Positions 40,297-50,361 are shown, counted from the first letter of the stretch. The stretch is DNA of 64,000 nt from Streptomyces sp. NBC_01283 (GCF_041435335.1 NZ_CP108430.1:1984001-2048000); one strand, 5' to 3'. The notes: generated by a model from the sequence alone, not told the origin. Program-made: numbers and translations.

Positions 40297-41115
40297 ATGA
40301 CAACTGCCGTGTCCACCAGGGAAAGTACCGGCGTCGGCCCGCTCCTGCGCGGCTGGCGCGAGCGGCGCAAGGTGAGCCAGCTGGAGCTGGCCCTGCGCGC
40401 CGACTCGTCGGCGCGGCACATCAGCTTCATCGAGACCGGCAGGTCGCGCCCGAGCGAGGAGATCGTGCTGCGCCTCGCCGAGCACCTCGACGTCCCCGTA
40501 CGGGACCGCAACTCGCTGCTTCTGGCGGCCGGTTACGCGCCCCGCTTCCGGGAGACCCCGATGGACGACCCCTCGATGGGCGCCCTGCGGGAGGGCCTGG
40601 AGCAGCTCCTGCGCGGCTACGAGCCCTATCCCGCCCTGGTCGTCGACGCGACGTACGACGTGATCGCCGCGAACCAGGGCATCACGATGATCCTCGACGG
40701 CATCCCCGAGCACCTCCTGCAACCGCCGCTGAACGCCATGCGGCTCACGCTCCACCCGGAGGGCCTCGCCCCCAGGATCCGCAACCTGCGCGAGTGGCGC
40801 GGGCACCTGCTGCACCAGATGGAGCGGCAGATCGCACTGCAGCGGTCCGCCGGTCTCCGTGCGGTGTACGAGGAGGTGGCGGCGTACCCGGTGGCGGATC
40901 CCGGTGTCGACGTGTTCGAGGCAGACGGGCCGCAGAGCGGCGTGCCCTACTTCGCGCTGCCCCTGCGCATCGAGCACGACGGGCATCTGCTCTCCTTCAT
41001 CTCGTCGATCTCGACCTTCAACACCCCCATGGACGTGACGGTCGCCGAACTGGCCATCGAGACGCTCCTGCCGGCCGACCCGGCGACGGTCAAGTACCTC
41101 CAGTCGGCTTCCTAG
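40297..41115 (+). CDS. XRE-family regulator with MmyB-like ligand-binding domain
   Basis: A 272-residue transcription factor. The N-terminal helix-turn-helix is VSQLELALRADSSARHISFIETGRSRPSEE (in a longer XRE domain, about 15-75). The rest is the MmyB-like PAS-type domain with the marker segments 'YPALVVDATYDVIAANQG' and 'LPLRIEHDGHLLSFISSISTFNTPMDVTVAELAIE'. Such regulators often sit beside the short-chain oxidoreductase or methyltransferase they control. Here the divergent neighbour is the PCD-methyltransferase pair, a plausible target. Confidence 0.9.
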   Translation: MTTAVSTRESTGVGPLLRGWRERRKVSQLELALRADSSARHISFIETGRSRPSEEIVLRLAEHLDVPVRDRNSLLLAAGYAPRFRETPMDDPSMGALREGLEQLLRGYEPYPALVVDATYDVIAANQGITMILDGIPEHLLQPPLNAMRLTLHPEGLAPRIRNLREWRGHLLHQMERQIALQRSAGLRAVYEEVAAYPVADPGVDVFEADGPQSGVPYFALPLRIEHDGHLLSFISSISTFNTPMDVTVAELAIETLLPADPATVKYLQSAS

Positions 41116-41134
41116 GGTCAGTACCGCGCGGTCC

Positions 41135-41560
41135 CTAATACCGCGCTGCCCGCAGCGCCGCGTACTGCAGAGCGGCGAAGCCCCCTACGGCCACCGCCTG
41201 GAGCGGGATCCACACGGCGCCCGCGGTGCTGGGCGAGAGCCAGGTGACCAGGGCGACGACGCTGAGCACCGCCCAGGCCGCGTTCGCCTCGATCACCCCC
41301 CGGACGGGCAGCGTGGGCGGGCTCTTGCGTGCCGCGAGGTAGCCGACGCCCGCGCCGTACAGCGTGAGGAAGACGCCGAGGCCGAGCAGGAGCCCCGCGT
41401 CGACGCCGAGGAAGCGGCCGAGGGGGCCCGGGGCGACGGCGTACGCCAGTCCGTTCCCGGTGGTCACCACCGCGTCCAGGGCGAGGAAGCGGCGCAGCAT
41501 CGTCTTCGGGTCGTTCGTGCGGGCCAGTGCGGTGAGCGGGCGTGCGGAGTACGTTGACAT
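41135..41560 (-). CDS. small integral membrane protein, four TM segments
   Basis: A 141-residue hydrophobic protein with four predicted membrane helices (around ALDAVVTTGNGLAYAVA, GLLLGLGVFLTLYGAGVGYLA, ANAAWAVLSVVALVTWL and IPLQAVAVGGFAALQYA). I do not recognise a function. ATG 41560 is preferred; reading further upstream yields Pro/Arg-rich, non-membrane sequence. It ends 19 bp from the convergent XRE gene; the short gap contains ACCGCGCGGT, a weak hairpin. Confidence 0.75.
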   Translation of the reverse strand: MSTYSARPLTALARTNDPKTMLRRFLALDAVVTTGNGLAYAVAPGPLGRFLGVDAGLLLGLGVFLTLYGAGVGYLAARKSPPTLPVRGVIEANAAWAVLSVVALVTWLSPSTAGAVWIPLQAVAVGGFAALQYAALRAARY

Positions 41561-41762
41561 GGGGTCCGGCCTCCAGGCTGCGTAAGGGAAGGGAGCCGGA
41601 TCCGGGCCGGAGTGCGCCGGACCGGATCCGTGAGGACCACGGTGCCGGTCGCGCGAGCAGGGGTCGATTACGTCAGAGGTAAGGGCGGCGCCCCGGCCGG
41701 CCACGGGTGGTGCGCGCACAACCCGTACGGCGGTCGCCGCCGTGTGCCCCCGCTGCCCCGGG

Positions 41763-41790
41763 CCTAGGTTCGTTGAAAGGCAGACCTAGG
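41763..41790 (+). promoter_or_regulatory. leader hairpin that overlaps the narG ribosome-binding site
   Basis: CCTAGGT (41763-41769) and ACCTAGG (41784-41790) are perfect complements 14 nt apart. The 3' arm overlaps AGGGAG (41787-41792), the Shine-Dalgarno for the GTG at 41801. A folded leader would hide the ribosome site; alternatively the DNA palindrome is an operator. Confidence 0.45.
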
Positions 41791-41800
41791 GAGCTCAAGC

Positions 41801-44800
41801 GTGACAGAGACGACCGAGCCCGGCGCCGCGCTGCTGCGCGCGGGGAAGTTCTTCCGCCGCGGCACCGCCGCCCCCGACCTGCACAGCATCGGACTCGTCG
41901 GCGGTCGGGACGCGGACGCCTTCTACCGGGACCGGTGGAGCCACGACAAGGTCGTGAACTCGACGCACGGCGTGAACTGCACGGGCTCCTGCCGCTGGAA
42001 GGTGTACGTCAAGGACGGCATCATCACCTGGGAGACCCAGCAGACCGACTACCCCTCCGTCGGCCCCGACCGGCCGGAGTACGAGCCGCGCGGCTGCCCG
42101 CGCGGCGCCGCGTTCTCCTGGTACACGTACTCGCCGACCCGGGTGCGCTATCCGTATCTGCGGGGCGTGCTCCTGGAGATGTACCGCGAGGCGAAGTCCC
42201 GGCTCAAGGACCCGGTGCTCGCCTGGGCGGACATCCAGGGCGATCCGGAGCGGCGCAGGACGTACCAGCAGGCGCGCGGCAAGGGCGGTCTGGTGCGGGC
42301 GACCTGGGACGAGGCCGTCGAGATCATCGCGGCGGCGCACGTCCACACGATCAAGACGCACGGCCCGGACCGGGTCGCGGGCTTCTCCCCCATCCCCGCG
42401 ATGTCGATGGTGTCGCACGCGGCGGGCGCCCGCTTCATGTCGCTGATCGGCGCGCCCATGCTGTCGTTCTACGACTGGTACGCGGACCTGCCGGTGGCCT
42501 CGCCGCAGGTGTTCGGCGACCAGACCGACGTACCGGAGTCGGGTGACTGGTGGGACGCCGCGTATCTGATGATGTGGGGCTCGAACGTCCCGGTGACGCG
42601 GACGCCGGACGCGCACTGGATGGCGGAGGCGCGCTATCGCGGCCAGAAGGTCGTGGTCGTCGCGCCCGACTACGCCGACAACGCCAAGTTCGCCGACGAG
42701 TGGCTGCACCCGCACCCCGGCACGGACGGCGCGCTGGCCATCGCGATGGGCCACGTCATCCTCAAGGAGTTCTTCGTCGACCGGCAGACGGACTTCTTCA
42801 CCGACTACGTGCGCAAGTTCACCGACCTGCCCTTCCTGGTGACGCTGACCGAGCGGGACGGCGCGTACGTCCCGGCGAAGTTCCTGCGCGCCACCGACCT
42901 CGGGCAGAGCGGCGAGGGCGGCGACTGGAAGACGGCGGTCCTCGACGAGAACACCGGGCAGCCCGCCGTGCCGAACGGTTCGCTCGGCTTCCGCTGGACC
43001 GACTCCGGCAAGGGCAAGTGGAATCTGGAGCTCGGCAACATCAAGCCGCAGCTGACCCTGCACGGCTCCGATGTCTCCACCGGCGTCGAGGTGCTGCTCC
43101 CGCGCTTCGACACCGAGGGCGGCACACACGGTCAGGGGCGTGGTGAGATCGTCCGCCGCGGGGTGCCCGCCACGCGCCTCGGCGGGCAGGACGGTCCGCT
43201 GGTAACGACGGTCTTCGACCTGCTCCTCGCGCAGTACGGCGTCGGGCGCGAGGGCCTTCCGGGCGAGTGGCCTTCCTCGTACGAGGATGCCGACGCACCC
43301 GGCACCCCGGCCTGGCAGGAGGCGCACACCTCGGTCCCGGCCGCGAAGGCGGTGAAGATCGCGCGGGAGTTCGCGCGGACCGCCGAGAAGTCGCGCGGGC
43401 GCTGCATGATCCTGATGGGGGCGGGGACCAACCACTGGTTCCACTCCGAGACGATCTACCGCGCCTTCCTGGCTCTGCTCCAGCTCACCGGCTGCCAGGG
43501 CCGCAACGGCGGCGGCTGGGCGCACTACGTCGGGCAGGAGAAGTGCCGTCCCGCGACCGGCTGGGCGACGCTGGCCAGCGCCAACGACTGGAGCAGGCCG
43601 CCGCGGCAGATGATCGGCGCCGCGTACTGGTTCCTGAACACCGATCAGTGGCGCTACGACAAGTTCGCCGCTGACGTGCTCGCGTCACCCCTTGGCGAGG
43701 GACGGTTCGCGGGGATGACGGGAGCGGACTGCCTGGCCCTTTCGGCGCGCACCGGCTGGATGCCCTCGTATCCGACGTTCGACCGCAACTCCCTTGACCT
43801 GGGCGACACTTCAGGCGCATCGGGTGACCCGGTCGCCAACGTCGTCGACGAGCTCAAGGCGGGCACGCTCAACTTCGCCTGCGAGGACCCGGACGCCCCG
43901 GAGAACTGGCCGCGCGTCCTGACCCTGTGGCGGGCCAATCTGCTCGGCTCGTCCGCGAAGGGCGCGGAGTACTTCACCAAGCACCTGCTCGGCACGCACT
44001 CCTCGCTGCGTGCGGAGGAGGCGTCGCCGGACGAGCGGCCCTCGACGGTGACGTGGCGGGACGAGGCCCCGGAGGGCAAGCTCGATCTGCTCGTCTCGCT
44101 GGACTTCCGGCAGACGTCGTCGACGCTGCTCTCGGACGTGGTCCTGCCCGCGGCGACCTGGTACGAGAAGCACGACCTGTCCTCCACGGACATGCACCCC
44201 TACGTCCACTCCTTCACCCCCGCGGTCGACCCGCCCTGGCAGGCGCGCACCGACTTCGACGCGTTCAAGGCGATCGCGGACCGGCTCAGCGAGCTGGCCG
44301 TGGACCATCTCGGCGTACGCAAGGACGTCGTGGCCACCGCGCTTCAGCACGACACCCCCGGCGAGACGGCCCAGCCCGGCGGTGTCGTCCTGGACTGGCG
44401 CAAGGGCGAGTGCGAGGCGATCCCGGGCAAGACCATGCCGGGCCTGACGGTGGTCGAGCGGGACTACACGGCGATCGGCGCCAAGTTCGCCGCGCTCGGC
44501 CCGCTGGCGGAGAAGCTGGGCCTGCCCGCGAAGGGCATCGCGCTGCGGCCCGACCAGGAAGTCGACGAGCTGCGCGAGCGCAACGGCGTCGTGCGCGGCG
44601 GCCCCGCCGACGGGCGCCCCGCCATGGACACGGCGGTCAAGGCGGCGAACACCATCCTCGCCCTGTCCGGCACGACGAACGGCCGCCTGGCCACGCAGGG
44701 CTTCCACACCCTGGAGGAGCGCACGGGCCAGGAGATGGCGCACCTGGCGGCCGAGCACGAGGGCAAGCGCATCACCTACGCGGACACGCAGGCGGCGCCC

Positions 44801-45493
44801 GTGCCGGTGATCACCTCGCCCGAGTGGTCGGGCAGCGAGGCCGGTGGCCGGCGCTACACGGCGTTCACGCTCAACACCGAGCACCTGAAACCGTGGCACA
44901 CGCTCACGGGGCGCCAGCACTTCTTCCTCGACCACGACTGGATCCACGAGCTGGGCGAGGCGATGCCCGTCTACCGGCCGCCCCTGGACATGAACCGCCT
45001 CTTCGGGGAACCACGGCTTGGCCCGGACGGCGAAAAGGAGGTGACGGTCCGCTACCTCACCCCGCACAACAAGTGGTCCATCCACTCCGAGTACCAGGAC
45101 AACCTCTTCATGCTGTCGCTCTCCCGGGGCGGCCAGTGCATCTGGATGGCGCCGCAGGACGCGGACGCGATCGGCGTGCAGGACAACGACTGGATCGAGG
45201 CGGTCAACCGCAACGGCGTGGTGGTCGCACGGGCGGTCGTCTCGCACCGCATGCCGGCCGGCACGGTCTACATGCACCACGCGCAGGAACGCACGGTGAA
45301 CGTCCCCAAGGCGGAGACCACGGGCAAGCGCGGCGGCATCCACAACTCCCTGACCCGTCTGATCCTCAAGCCGTCCCATCTCATCGGCGGCTACGCCCAG
45401 TTGTCGTGGGCCTTCAACTACCTGGGCCCGACGGGCAACCAGCGCGACGAGGTGACGGTCATCCGCCGCCGCTCGCAGAAGGTGGAGTACTGA
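41801..45493 (+). CDS. narG: respiratory nitrate reductase alpha subunit NarG
   Basis: A 1230-residue molybdenum enzyme reducing nitrate to nitrite at the cytoplasmic face. The FS0 cluster ligands are His56, Cys60, Cys64 and Cys99 (HGVNCTGSC ... RGCPRG). Asp225 in SFYDWYADLP matches the Mo-ligand Asp222 of E. coli NarG. Standard MGD-domain motifs follow (WGSNVPVTRTPDAH; the C-terminal HNKWSIHSEYQDNLFML). Length fits the family. GTG 41801 has AGGGAG upstream. It has no twin-arginine motif at the start, as expected for an inward-facing Nar. Confidence 0.97.
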   Translation: MTETTEPGAALLRAGKFFRRGTAAPDLHSIGLVGGRDADAFYRDRWSHDKVVNSTHGVNCTGSCRWKVYVKDGIITWETQQTDYPSVGPDRPEYEPRGCPRGAAFSWYTYSPTRVRYPYLRGVLLEMYREAKSRLKDPVLAWADIQGDPERRRTYQQARGKGGLVRATWDEAVEIIAAAHVHTIKTHGPDRVAGFSPIPAMSMVSHAAGARFMSLIGAPMLSFYDWYADLPVASPQVFGDQTDVPESGDWWDAAYLMMWGSNVPVTRTPDAHWMAEARYRGQKVVVVAPDYADNAKFADEWLHPHPGTDGALAIAMGHVILKEFFVDRQTDFFTDYVRKFTDLPFLVTLTERDGAYVPAKFLRATDLGQSGEGGDWKTAVLDENTGQPAVPNGSLGFRWTDSGKGKWNLELGNIKPQLTLHGSDVSTGVEVLLPRFDTEGGTHGQGRGEIVRRGVPATRLGGQDGPLVTTVFDLLLAQYGVGREGLPGEWPSSYEDADAPGTPAWQEAHTSVPAAKAVKIAREFARTAEKSRGRCMILMGAGTNHWFHSETIYRAFLALLQLTGCQGRNGGGWAHYVGQEKCRPATGWATLASANDWSRPPRQMIGAAYWFLNTDQWRYDKFAADVLASPLGEGRFAGMTGADCLALSARTGWMPSYPTFDRNSLDLGDTSGASGDPVANVVDELKAGTLNFACEDPDAPENWPRVLTLWRANLLGSSAKGAEYFTKHLLGTHSSLRAEEASPDERPSTVTWRDEAPEGKLDLLVSLDFRQTSSTLLSDVVLPAATWYEKHDLSSTDMHPYVHSFTPAVDPPWQARTDFDAFKAIADRLSELAVDHLGVRKDVVATALQHDTPGETAQPGGVVLDWRKGECEAIPGKTMPGLTVVERDYTAIGAKFAALGPLAEKLGLPAKGIALRPDQEVDELRERNGVVRGGPADGRPAMDTAVKAANTILALSGTTNGRLATQGFHTLEERTGQEMAHLAAEHEGKRITYADTQAAPVPVITSPEWSGSEAGGRRYTAFTLNTEHLKPWHTLTGRQHFFLDHDWIHELGEAMPVYRPPLDMNRLFGEPRLGPDGEKEVTVRYLTPHNKWSIHSEYQDNLFMLSLSRGGQCIWMAPQDADAIGVQDNDWIEAVNRNGVVVARAVVSHRMPAGTVYMHHAQERTVNVPKAETTGKRGGIHNSLTRLILKPSHLIGGYAQLSWAFNYLGPTGNQRDEVTVIRRRSQKVEY

Positions 45494-45496
45494 CAC

Positions 45497-47110
45497 ATGC
45501 GCGTCATGGCACAGATCGCGATGGTCATGAACCTCGACAAGTGCATCGGCTGCCACACGTGTTCGGTCACCTGCAAGCAGGCGTGGACCAACCGCGACGG
45601 CATGGAGTACGTCTGGTTCAACAACGTCGAGACCCGGCCCGGCCAGGGCTATCCGCGCCGCTACGAGGACCAGGAGAAGTGGCGCGGCGGCTGGGAGCTG
45701 AACAAGCGGGGCGCCCTGAAGCTCAAGAACGGCGGCCGGATCAAGGCCCTCCTGGAGATCTTCTCCAACCCCAAGCTGCCGGAGATCAAGGACTACTACG
45801 AGCCCTGGACGTACGAGTACAAGAACCTCACCGACGCCCCGCTGGGCGACGACTACCCGGTCGCCGAGCCGCGCTCGCTGATCAGCGGCAAGCCCATGAA
45901 GATCGAGTGGTCGTCGAACTGGGACGACAACCTGGGCGGCGCGACGGAGTACGGCGATCTCGACCCGATGGTGGCCAAGACGCGCGAGAAGGCCGCCGAG
46001 AAGGTGAAGTTCGCCTTCGAGCAGACCTTCATGTTCTATCTGCCGCGGATCTGCGAGCACTGCCTGAACCCGGCGTGCGTGGCGTCCTGTCCGTCCGGGG
46101 CGATGTACAAGCGCGAGGAGGACGGCATCGTCCTGGTCGACCAGGACGCCTGCCGGGGCTGGCGCAAGTGCGTGACGGGCTGCCCGTACAAGAAGGTGTA
46201 CTTCAACCACCGCACCGGCAAGGCCGAGAAGTGCACGATGTGCTACCCGCGCCTGGAGGTCGGGCTGCCCACCGTCTGCTCGGAGACGTGCGTGGGGCGC
46301 CTGCGCTACCTCGGCGTGATCCTCTACGACGCCGACAAGGTGACCGAGGCGGCGTCCGTCAAGGACGACAAGGCGCTGTACGAGGCGCAGTTGGGGGTGT
46401 TCCTCGACCCGGAGGACCCCGAGGTGCGGCGCGAGGCCGAGAAGGCCGGGATCGGACACGACTGGATCGAGGCGGCGCGACGCTCCCCCGTGCACGCGCT
46501 GATCAGCACGTACAAGGTGGCGCTTCCGCTGCATCCGGAGTACCGGACGATGCCGATGGTCTGGTACATCCCGCCGCTCTCGCCGGTCGTGGACGCGCTG
46601 AGCGAGACCGGGCACGACGGCGAGGACCTGGACAACCTCTTCGGCGCGATCGACACCCTGCGCATCCCGCTCGAATACCTGGCGGAGATCTTCACGGCAG
46701 GCGACATGGGCCCGGTGCGGTCCTCCCTGGAGAAGCTGGCGGCGATGCGGGCGCACATGCGGGCCATCAACCTCGGTGACCGGCCGGACAGTTCGGTGGC
46801 CGAGGCCGTGGGCATGTCGGGCCAGGAGATCGAGGAGATGTACCGGCTGCTCGCCATCGCCAAGTACGAGGACCGCTACGTCATCCCGACCGCCGCGGTC
46901 GGTGACGCGCAGCGCCTGGAGGAGTCCGCGCTGCCGGACTCGTGCAGCCTCGACTACGAGGACGGTCCTGGGATGGGCGGCGACGGCCCCTTCGGGCAGG
47001 ACTCGGGCCGCAGGCAGCTGCCGCTGGTGACCATCGAGAACTTCCACGCGCTGCGGCACCGGCAGACCGCCGACGAGCAGCCCCCCGCCTCCGAGAAGGA
47101 CACCCTGTGA
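45497..47110 (+). CDS. narH: respiratory nitrate reductase beta subunit NarH
   Basis: A 537-residue ferredoxin-like subunit carrying three [4Fe-4S] clusters and one [3Fe-4S]. Cysteine motifs are CIGCHTCSVTCKQAW, CEHCLNPACVASCPSGAMY, CRGWRKCVTGCPYKK (Trp replacing the Cys that makes FS4 a [3Fe-4S]) and CTMCYPRLEVGLPTVCSETC. It passes electrons from NarI to NarG. ATG 45497 is 3 bp after the narG stop; ATG 45506 is the alternative start. The stop overlaps narJ (GTGA). Confidence 0.97.
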   Translation: MRVMAQIAMVMNLDKCIGCHTCSVTCKQAWTNRDGMEYVWFNNVETRPGQGYPRRYEDQEKWRGGWELNKRGALKLKNGGRIKALLEIFSNPKLPEIKDYYEPWTYEYKNLTDAPLGDDYPVAEPRSLISGKPMKIEWSSNWDDNLGGATEYGDLDPMVAKTREKAAEKVKFAFEQTFMFYLPRICEHCLNPACVASCPSGAMYKREEDGIVLVDQDACRGWRKCVTGCPYKKVYFNHRTGKAEKCTMCYPRLEVGLPTVCSETCVGRLRYLGVILYDADKVTEAASVKDDKALYEAQLGVFLDPEDPEVRREAEKAGIGHDWIEAARRSPVHALISTYKVALPLHPEYRTMPMVWYIPPLSPVVDALSETGHDGEDLDNLFGAIDTLRIPLEYLAEIFTAGDMGPVRSSLEKLAAMRAHMRAINLGDRPDSSVAEAVGMSGQEIEEMYRLLAIAKYEDRYVIPTAAVGDAQRLEESALPDSCSLDYEDGPGMGGDGPFGQDSGRRQLPLVTIENFHALRHRQTADEQPPASEKDTL

Positions 47111-47676
47111 GCGAGAACGCCGTGCTCTACCAGGCAGCCGCGCACTGCCTGTCCTACCCGGACGAGGGGTTCCGCTGCCTGCTGCCGCAACTGACGTCTG
47201 CCGCACCGGAGTTGGGCGGCTTCCTGGCGCATGCGGCGGCGGCCGATCCGTCCGACCTCGCCGCGCACTACGTCCAGGTCTTCGACTTCAAGAACCGCCA
47301 CAGCCTGTACCTGAGCTGGTGGCGCGACGGTGACACGCGGCGGCGCGGGATGGCGCTGGTGCGCTTCAAGGAGGTCTACCGCGAGCACGGCATGGAGTTC
47401 ACCGGCGAGGAGCTGCCGGACTTCCTGCCCGCCGTCCTGGAGTTCTCGGCGCACGCGGGGCCGGTCCTCCTGGAGGAGAACCGGCCGGGCCTCGAACTGC
47501 TGCGGCTCGCCCTCACCGACTTCGGCACGCCCTACGCGCCCATCCTCGAAGCGGTGTGCGCGACGCTGCCGGGGCCCTCGCCGAAGGACCGGGCGGCGGC
47601 GCAGGCGCTTGCCCGTTCGGGGCCGCCGCGGGAGGACGTCGGCCTCGAACCCTTCGCACTGATCGGGGAGCACTGA
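47107..47676 (+). CDS. narJ: nitrate reductase molybdenum cofactor assembly chaperone NarJ
   Basis: A 189-residue all-helical TorD-family chaperone that holds apo-NarGH until the Mo cofactor is inserted. It has LYQAAAHCLSYPDE, then the diagnostic 'YVQVFDFKNRHSLYLSWW' and 'ELPDFLPAVLEF'. The GTG at 47107 overlaps the narH stop and its TGA overlaps the narI ATG, so the three are translationally coupled. Confidence 0.95.
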   Translation: MSENAVLYQAAAHCLSYPDEGFRCLLPQLTSAAPELGGFLAHAAAADPSDLAAHYVQVFDFKNRHSLYLSWWRDGDTRRRGMALVRFKEVYREHGMEFTGEELPDFLPAVLEFSAHAGPVLLEENRPGLELLRLALTDFGTPYAPILEAVCATLPGPSPKDRAAAQALARSGPPREDVGLEPFALIGEH

Positions 47677-48398
47677 TGAGAACACTGCTCTGGGGCGTCA
47701 TCCCGTACGTGGCCGTCGTGCTGCTCGTGGCGGGCCTGTTGTGGCGCTACCGCTACGACAAGTTCGGCTGGACGACGCGCTCTTCGCAGGTGTACGAGTC
47801 GAAGCTCCTGAACATCGCGTCACCGATGTTCCATTACGGGATCCTGTTCGTGCTCGTCGGGCACCTGGTGGGGCTGTTCGTCCCGGAGTCGTGGACGGAG
47901 AAGGTGGGCGTGAAGGAGCACACGTACCACCTGTTCTCGCTGTACGGGGGCACGGCGGCGGGCGTCCTGCTCGTCCTCGGCATCCTGCTGCTGCTCTACC
48001 GGCGGCGGACGAACGCGCCGGTGTTCCGGGCGACGACGGCCAACGACAAGCTGATGTATCTCGTGCTGTTCGCGGCGATCGTGCTCGGCATGGTGGCCAA
48101 GCTGACGCACGCGTCGGGTGACGGCTACAACTACCGCGAGTCGATCGCCCCTTGGGCACGCAGCCTGTTCACCCTGCAGCCGGACACGGATCTCATGGCG
48201 GGCGTCCCCGTCCTCTACCAGATCCACGCTGTGGTGGGGATGGCCCTGTTCGCGCTGATCCCGTTCACGCGGCTCGTGCACATGTTCAGCGCACCCGTGC
48301 AGTACCTGTTCCGCCCGTACGTGGTGTACCGGAGCAAGGACCCCCGCCGGGTGGGACCGCGTCCGGAGCGGCGGGGGTGGGAGAAGACGGGGTCGTGA
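47676..48398 (+). CDS. narI: respiratory nitrate reductase gamma subunit NarI
   Basis: A 240-residue membrane cytochrome b with five transmembrane segments that oxidises menaquinol and binds two b haems. Haem-ligand histidines are within MFHYGILFVLVGHLVG (TM2) and the TM5 region (YQIHAVVGMALFALIPFTRLVHMFS). The N-terminal segment 'LLWGVIPYVAVVLLVAGLLWRYRYDKFGWTTRSSQ' matches family starts (first helix then a basic loop). It anchors NarGH to the membrane and ends 9 bp before the convergent dnaK. Confidence 0.96.
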   Translation: MRTLLWGVIPYVAVVLLVAGLLWRYRYDKFGWTTRSSQVYESKLLNIASPMFHYGILFVLVGHLVGLFVPESWTEKVGVKEHTYHLFSLYGGTAAGVLLVLGILLLLYRRRTNAPVFRATTANDKLMYLVLFAAIVLGMVAKLTHASGDGYNYRESIAPWARSLFTLQPDTDLMAGVPVLYQIHAVVGMALFALIPFTRLVHMFSAPVQYLFRPYVVYRSKDPRRVGPRPERRGWEKTGS

Positions 48399-48407
48399 CC
48401 GGGTGCG

Positions 48408-50276
48408 CTACTCCCCCGCTCCCTTCCCGGGCTCCCCCGGCTTCTCGTCGTCCACGATCTCCGCGTCGACCACGCCGTCCTCGGGAGGGGGCCCCGGAGC
48501 TTCCTGCTCCTGTGCGCCCTCGCCGGCAGCCGCGTACATGGCCTGCCCCATCCGCTGGCTGACCGAGCCGAGCTTCTCCACGCCCGTGCGCAGTGCCGCC
48601 GTGTCGTCGGGCCTGTCCTTCAGGATGCCCTTCAACTCCTCTGCCGCCGCGCCCACTTCGGCCCTGGTGTCCGCGGGGATCCGCTCCTCGTTCTCCCGCA
48701 TGAACCGCTCCGTCTGGTAGACGAGCTGCTCCGCCTGGTTGCGGGTCTCGGCGGCGTCGCGCCGCTTGCGGTCCTCCTCCGCGTGCTCCTCCGCCTCCCG
48801 CACCATGCGGTTGATGTCGTCCTTGGGCAGCGCGGAGCCGCCCGTCACCGTCATGCGCTGCTCGCGGCCCGTCGCCTCGTCCTTGGCGGACACGTGCATG
48901 ATGCCGTTGGCGTCGATGTCGAAGGTGACCTCGATCTTGGGCACGCCGCGCGGCGCCGGGGGCAGTCCGGTGAGGTCGAAGACACCGAGCTTCTTGTTGT
49001 ACGCGGCGATCTCCCGCTCCCCCTGGAAGACCTGGATGCCGACCGACGGCTGGTTGTCCTCGGCGGTCGAGAAGGTCTCCGAACGCCGGGTGGGAATGGT
49101 CGTGTTGCGTTCGATGAGCTTGGTCATGATGCCGCCCTTGGTCTCGATCCCGAGGGACAGCGGCGTCACGTCCAGGAGCAGCACGTCCTTCACGTCGCCC
49201 CTGATCACACCGGCCTGGAGCGCCGCGCCGAGCGCCACCACCTCGTCGGGGTTGACCCCCTTGTGCGGTTCGCTGCCGGTGAGTTCCTTGACCAGTTCCG
49301 TCACGGCGGGCATCCGCGTCGAACCGCCCACCAGGATCACGTGGTCGACGGCCGACAGCTTGATGCCTGCATCCTTCACCGCCTGGTGGAAGGGGCCGCG
49401 GCAGCGCTCCAGCAAGTCCGCTGTCAGCTCCTGGAACTGAGCGCGGGTCAGCTTCTCCGCCAGGTGCAGAGGGCCGTCCGCCGACGCCGTGACGTACGGC
49501 AGGTTGATGTCCGTCTCGCTCGACGACGACAGCTCGATCTTCGCCTTCTCGGCCCCCTCGCGCAGGCGTTGCAGCGCCATCTTGTCCTTGCCGAGGTCCA
49601 CTCCGTGCGCGTTCTTGAACTGCCGCACCAGGTACTCGACGATGCGCTGGTCCCAGTCGTCGCCGCCCAGCTTCGTGTCGCCGTTGGTGGCCTTCACCTC
49701 GATGACGCCTTCGCCCATCTCCAGGAGCGAGACGTCGAAGGTGCCGCCGCCGAGGTCGAAGACGAGGACCGTCTGGTCGTCGCCCTTGTCGAGGCCGTAC
49801 GCGAGGGCCGCGGCCGTCGGTTCGTTGATGATGCGGAGCACGTTCAGGCCCGCGATCTCACCGGCCTCCTTGGTGGCCTGGCGCTGGGTGTCGTCGAAGT
49901 ACGCGGGGACGGTGACGACCGCGTCCGTCACGTCCTCGCCCAGGTAGGACTCGGCGTCACGCTTGAGTTTCTGCAGGACGCGGGCGGACAGCTCCTGCGC
50001 GGTGTACCGGGTGCCGTCCACGGACCCGCCCTCGGGGAACCGCCAACTCCCGTCGCCCATGTGCCGTTTGACGGAGCGTGCGGTGCGCTCCACGTTGGTG
50101 ACCGCCTGCCGTTTGGCGACCTCTCCGACGAGGACGTCGCCGTTCTTCGCGAAGGCGATGACCGACGGTGTGGTGCGCGCTCCCTCCGCGTTGGCGACGA
50201 CCGTGGGATCACCGCCCTCCAGGACGGCCACCACCGAGTTCGTCGTACCGAGGTCGATCCCGACTGCACGTGCCAT
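48408..50276 (-). CDS. dnaK: Hsp70 chaperone DnaK (stand-alone copy)
   Basis: A 622-residue Hsp70. The nucleotide-binding domain starts [15 protein letters not shown] and has [26 protein letters not shown] and [10 protein letters not shown]. The substrate domain begins after the linker [19 protein letters not shown]. The C-terminus ends in the usual acidic VDAEIVDDE followed by a Lys/Gly tail rather than a plain EEVD-like end. No grpE, dnaJ or hspR adjoins it, unlike the main dnaK operon of streptomycetes, so this is probably an additional copy. A perfect palindrome lies upstream (50341-50361). Confidence 0.95.
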   Translation of the reverse strand: MARAVGIDLGTTNSVVAVLEGGDPTVVANAEGARTTPSVIAFAKNGDVLVGEVAKRQAVTNVERTARSVKRHMGDGSWRFPEGGSVDGTRYTAQELSARVLQKLKRDAESYLGEDVTDAVVTVPAYFDDTQRQATKEAGEIAGLNVLRIINEPTAAALAYGLDKGDDQTVLVFDLGGGTFDVSLLEMGEGVIEVKATNGDTKLGGDDWDQRIVEYLVRQFKNAHGVDLGKDKMALQRLREGAEKAKIELSSSSETDINLPYVTASADGPLHLAEKLTRAQFQELTADLLERCRGPFHQAVKDAGIKLSAVDHVILVGGSTRMPAVTELVKELTGSEPHKGVNPDEVVALGAALQAGVIRGDVKDVLLLDVTPLSLGIETKGGIMTKLIERNTTIPTRRSETFSTAEDNQPSVGIQVFQGEREIAAYNKKLGVFDLTGLPPAPRGVPKIEVTFDIDANGIMHVSAKDEATGREQRMTVTGGSALPKDDINRMVREAEEHAEEDRKRRDAAETRNQAEQLVYQTERFMRENEERIPADTRAEVGAAAEELKGILKDRPDDTAALRTGVEKLGSVSQRMGQAMYAAAGEGAQEQEAPGPPPEDGVVDAEIVDDEKPGEPGKGAGE

Positions 50277-50340
50277 GTCCAGTCCCCTTCCACCGCGAGC
50301 CCGTTTCCCGGCGTACTTCGACCTCCATCACAAAACTTGA

Positions 50341-50361
50341 GCGGCATATTGTCAATGCCGC
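50341..50361. promoter_or_regulatory. palindrome upstream of dnaK
   Basis: GCGGCAT (50341-50347), 7 nt, ATGCCGC (50355-50361): perfect 7-bp arms about 65 bp before the dnaK start, within an AT-rich pocket that could be the promoter. It overlaps a CTTGAGC-N7-TGTCAAT element resembling half of an HspR-binding HAIR site, but the second half-site is poor. Confidence 0.45.

Noticed and set aside
43811..47206. 1131-codon open frame antisense to narG-narH
   Set aside because: Entirely mirrors two conserved genes and has Arg/Val/Leu/Gln-biased composition and no recognisable domain.
50336..50356. HAIR element (HspR site) upstream of dnaK
   Set aside because: Only the CTTGAG half matches; the second half (TGTCAAT) is too poor to call.
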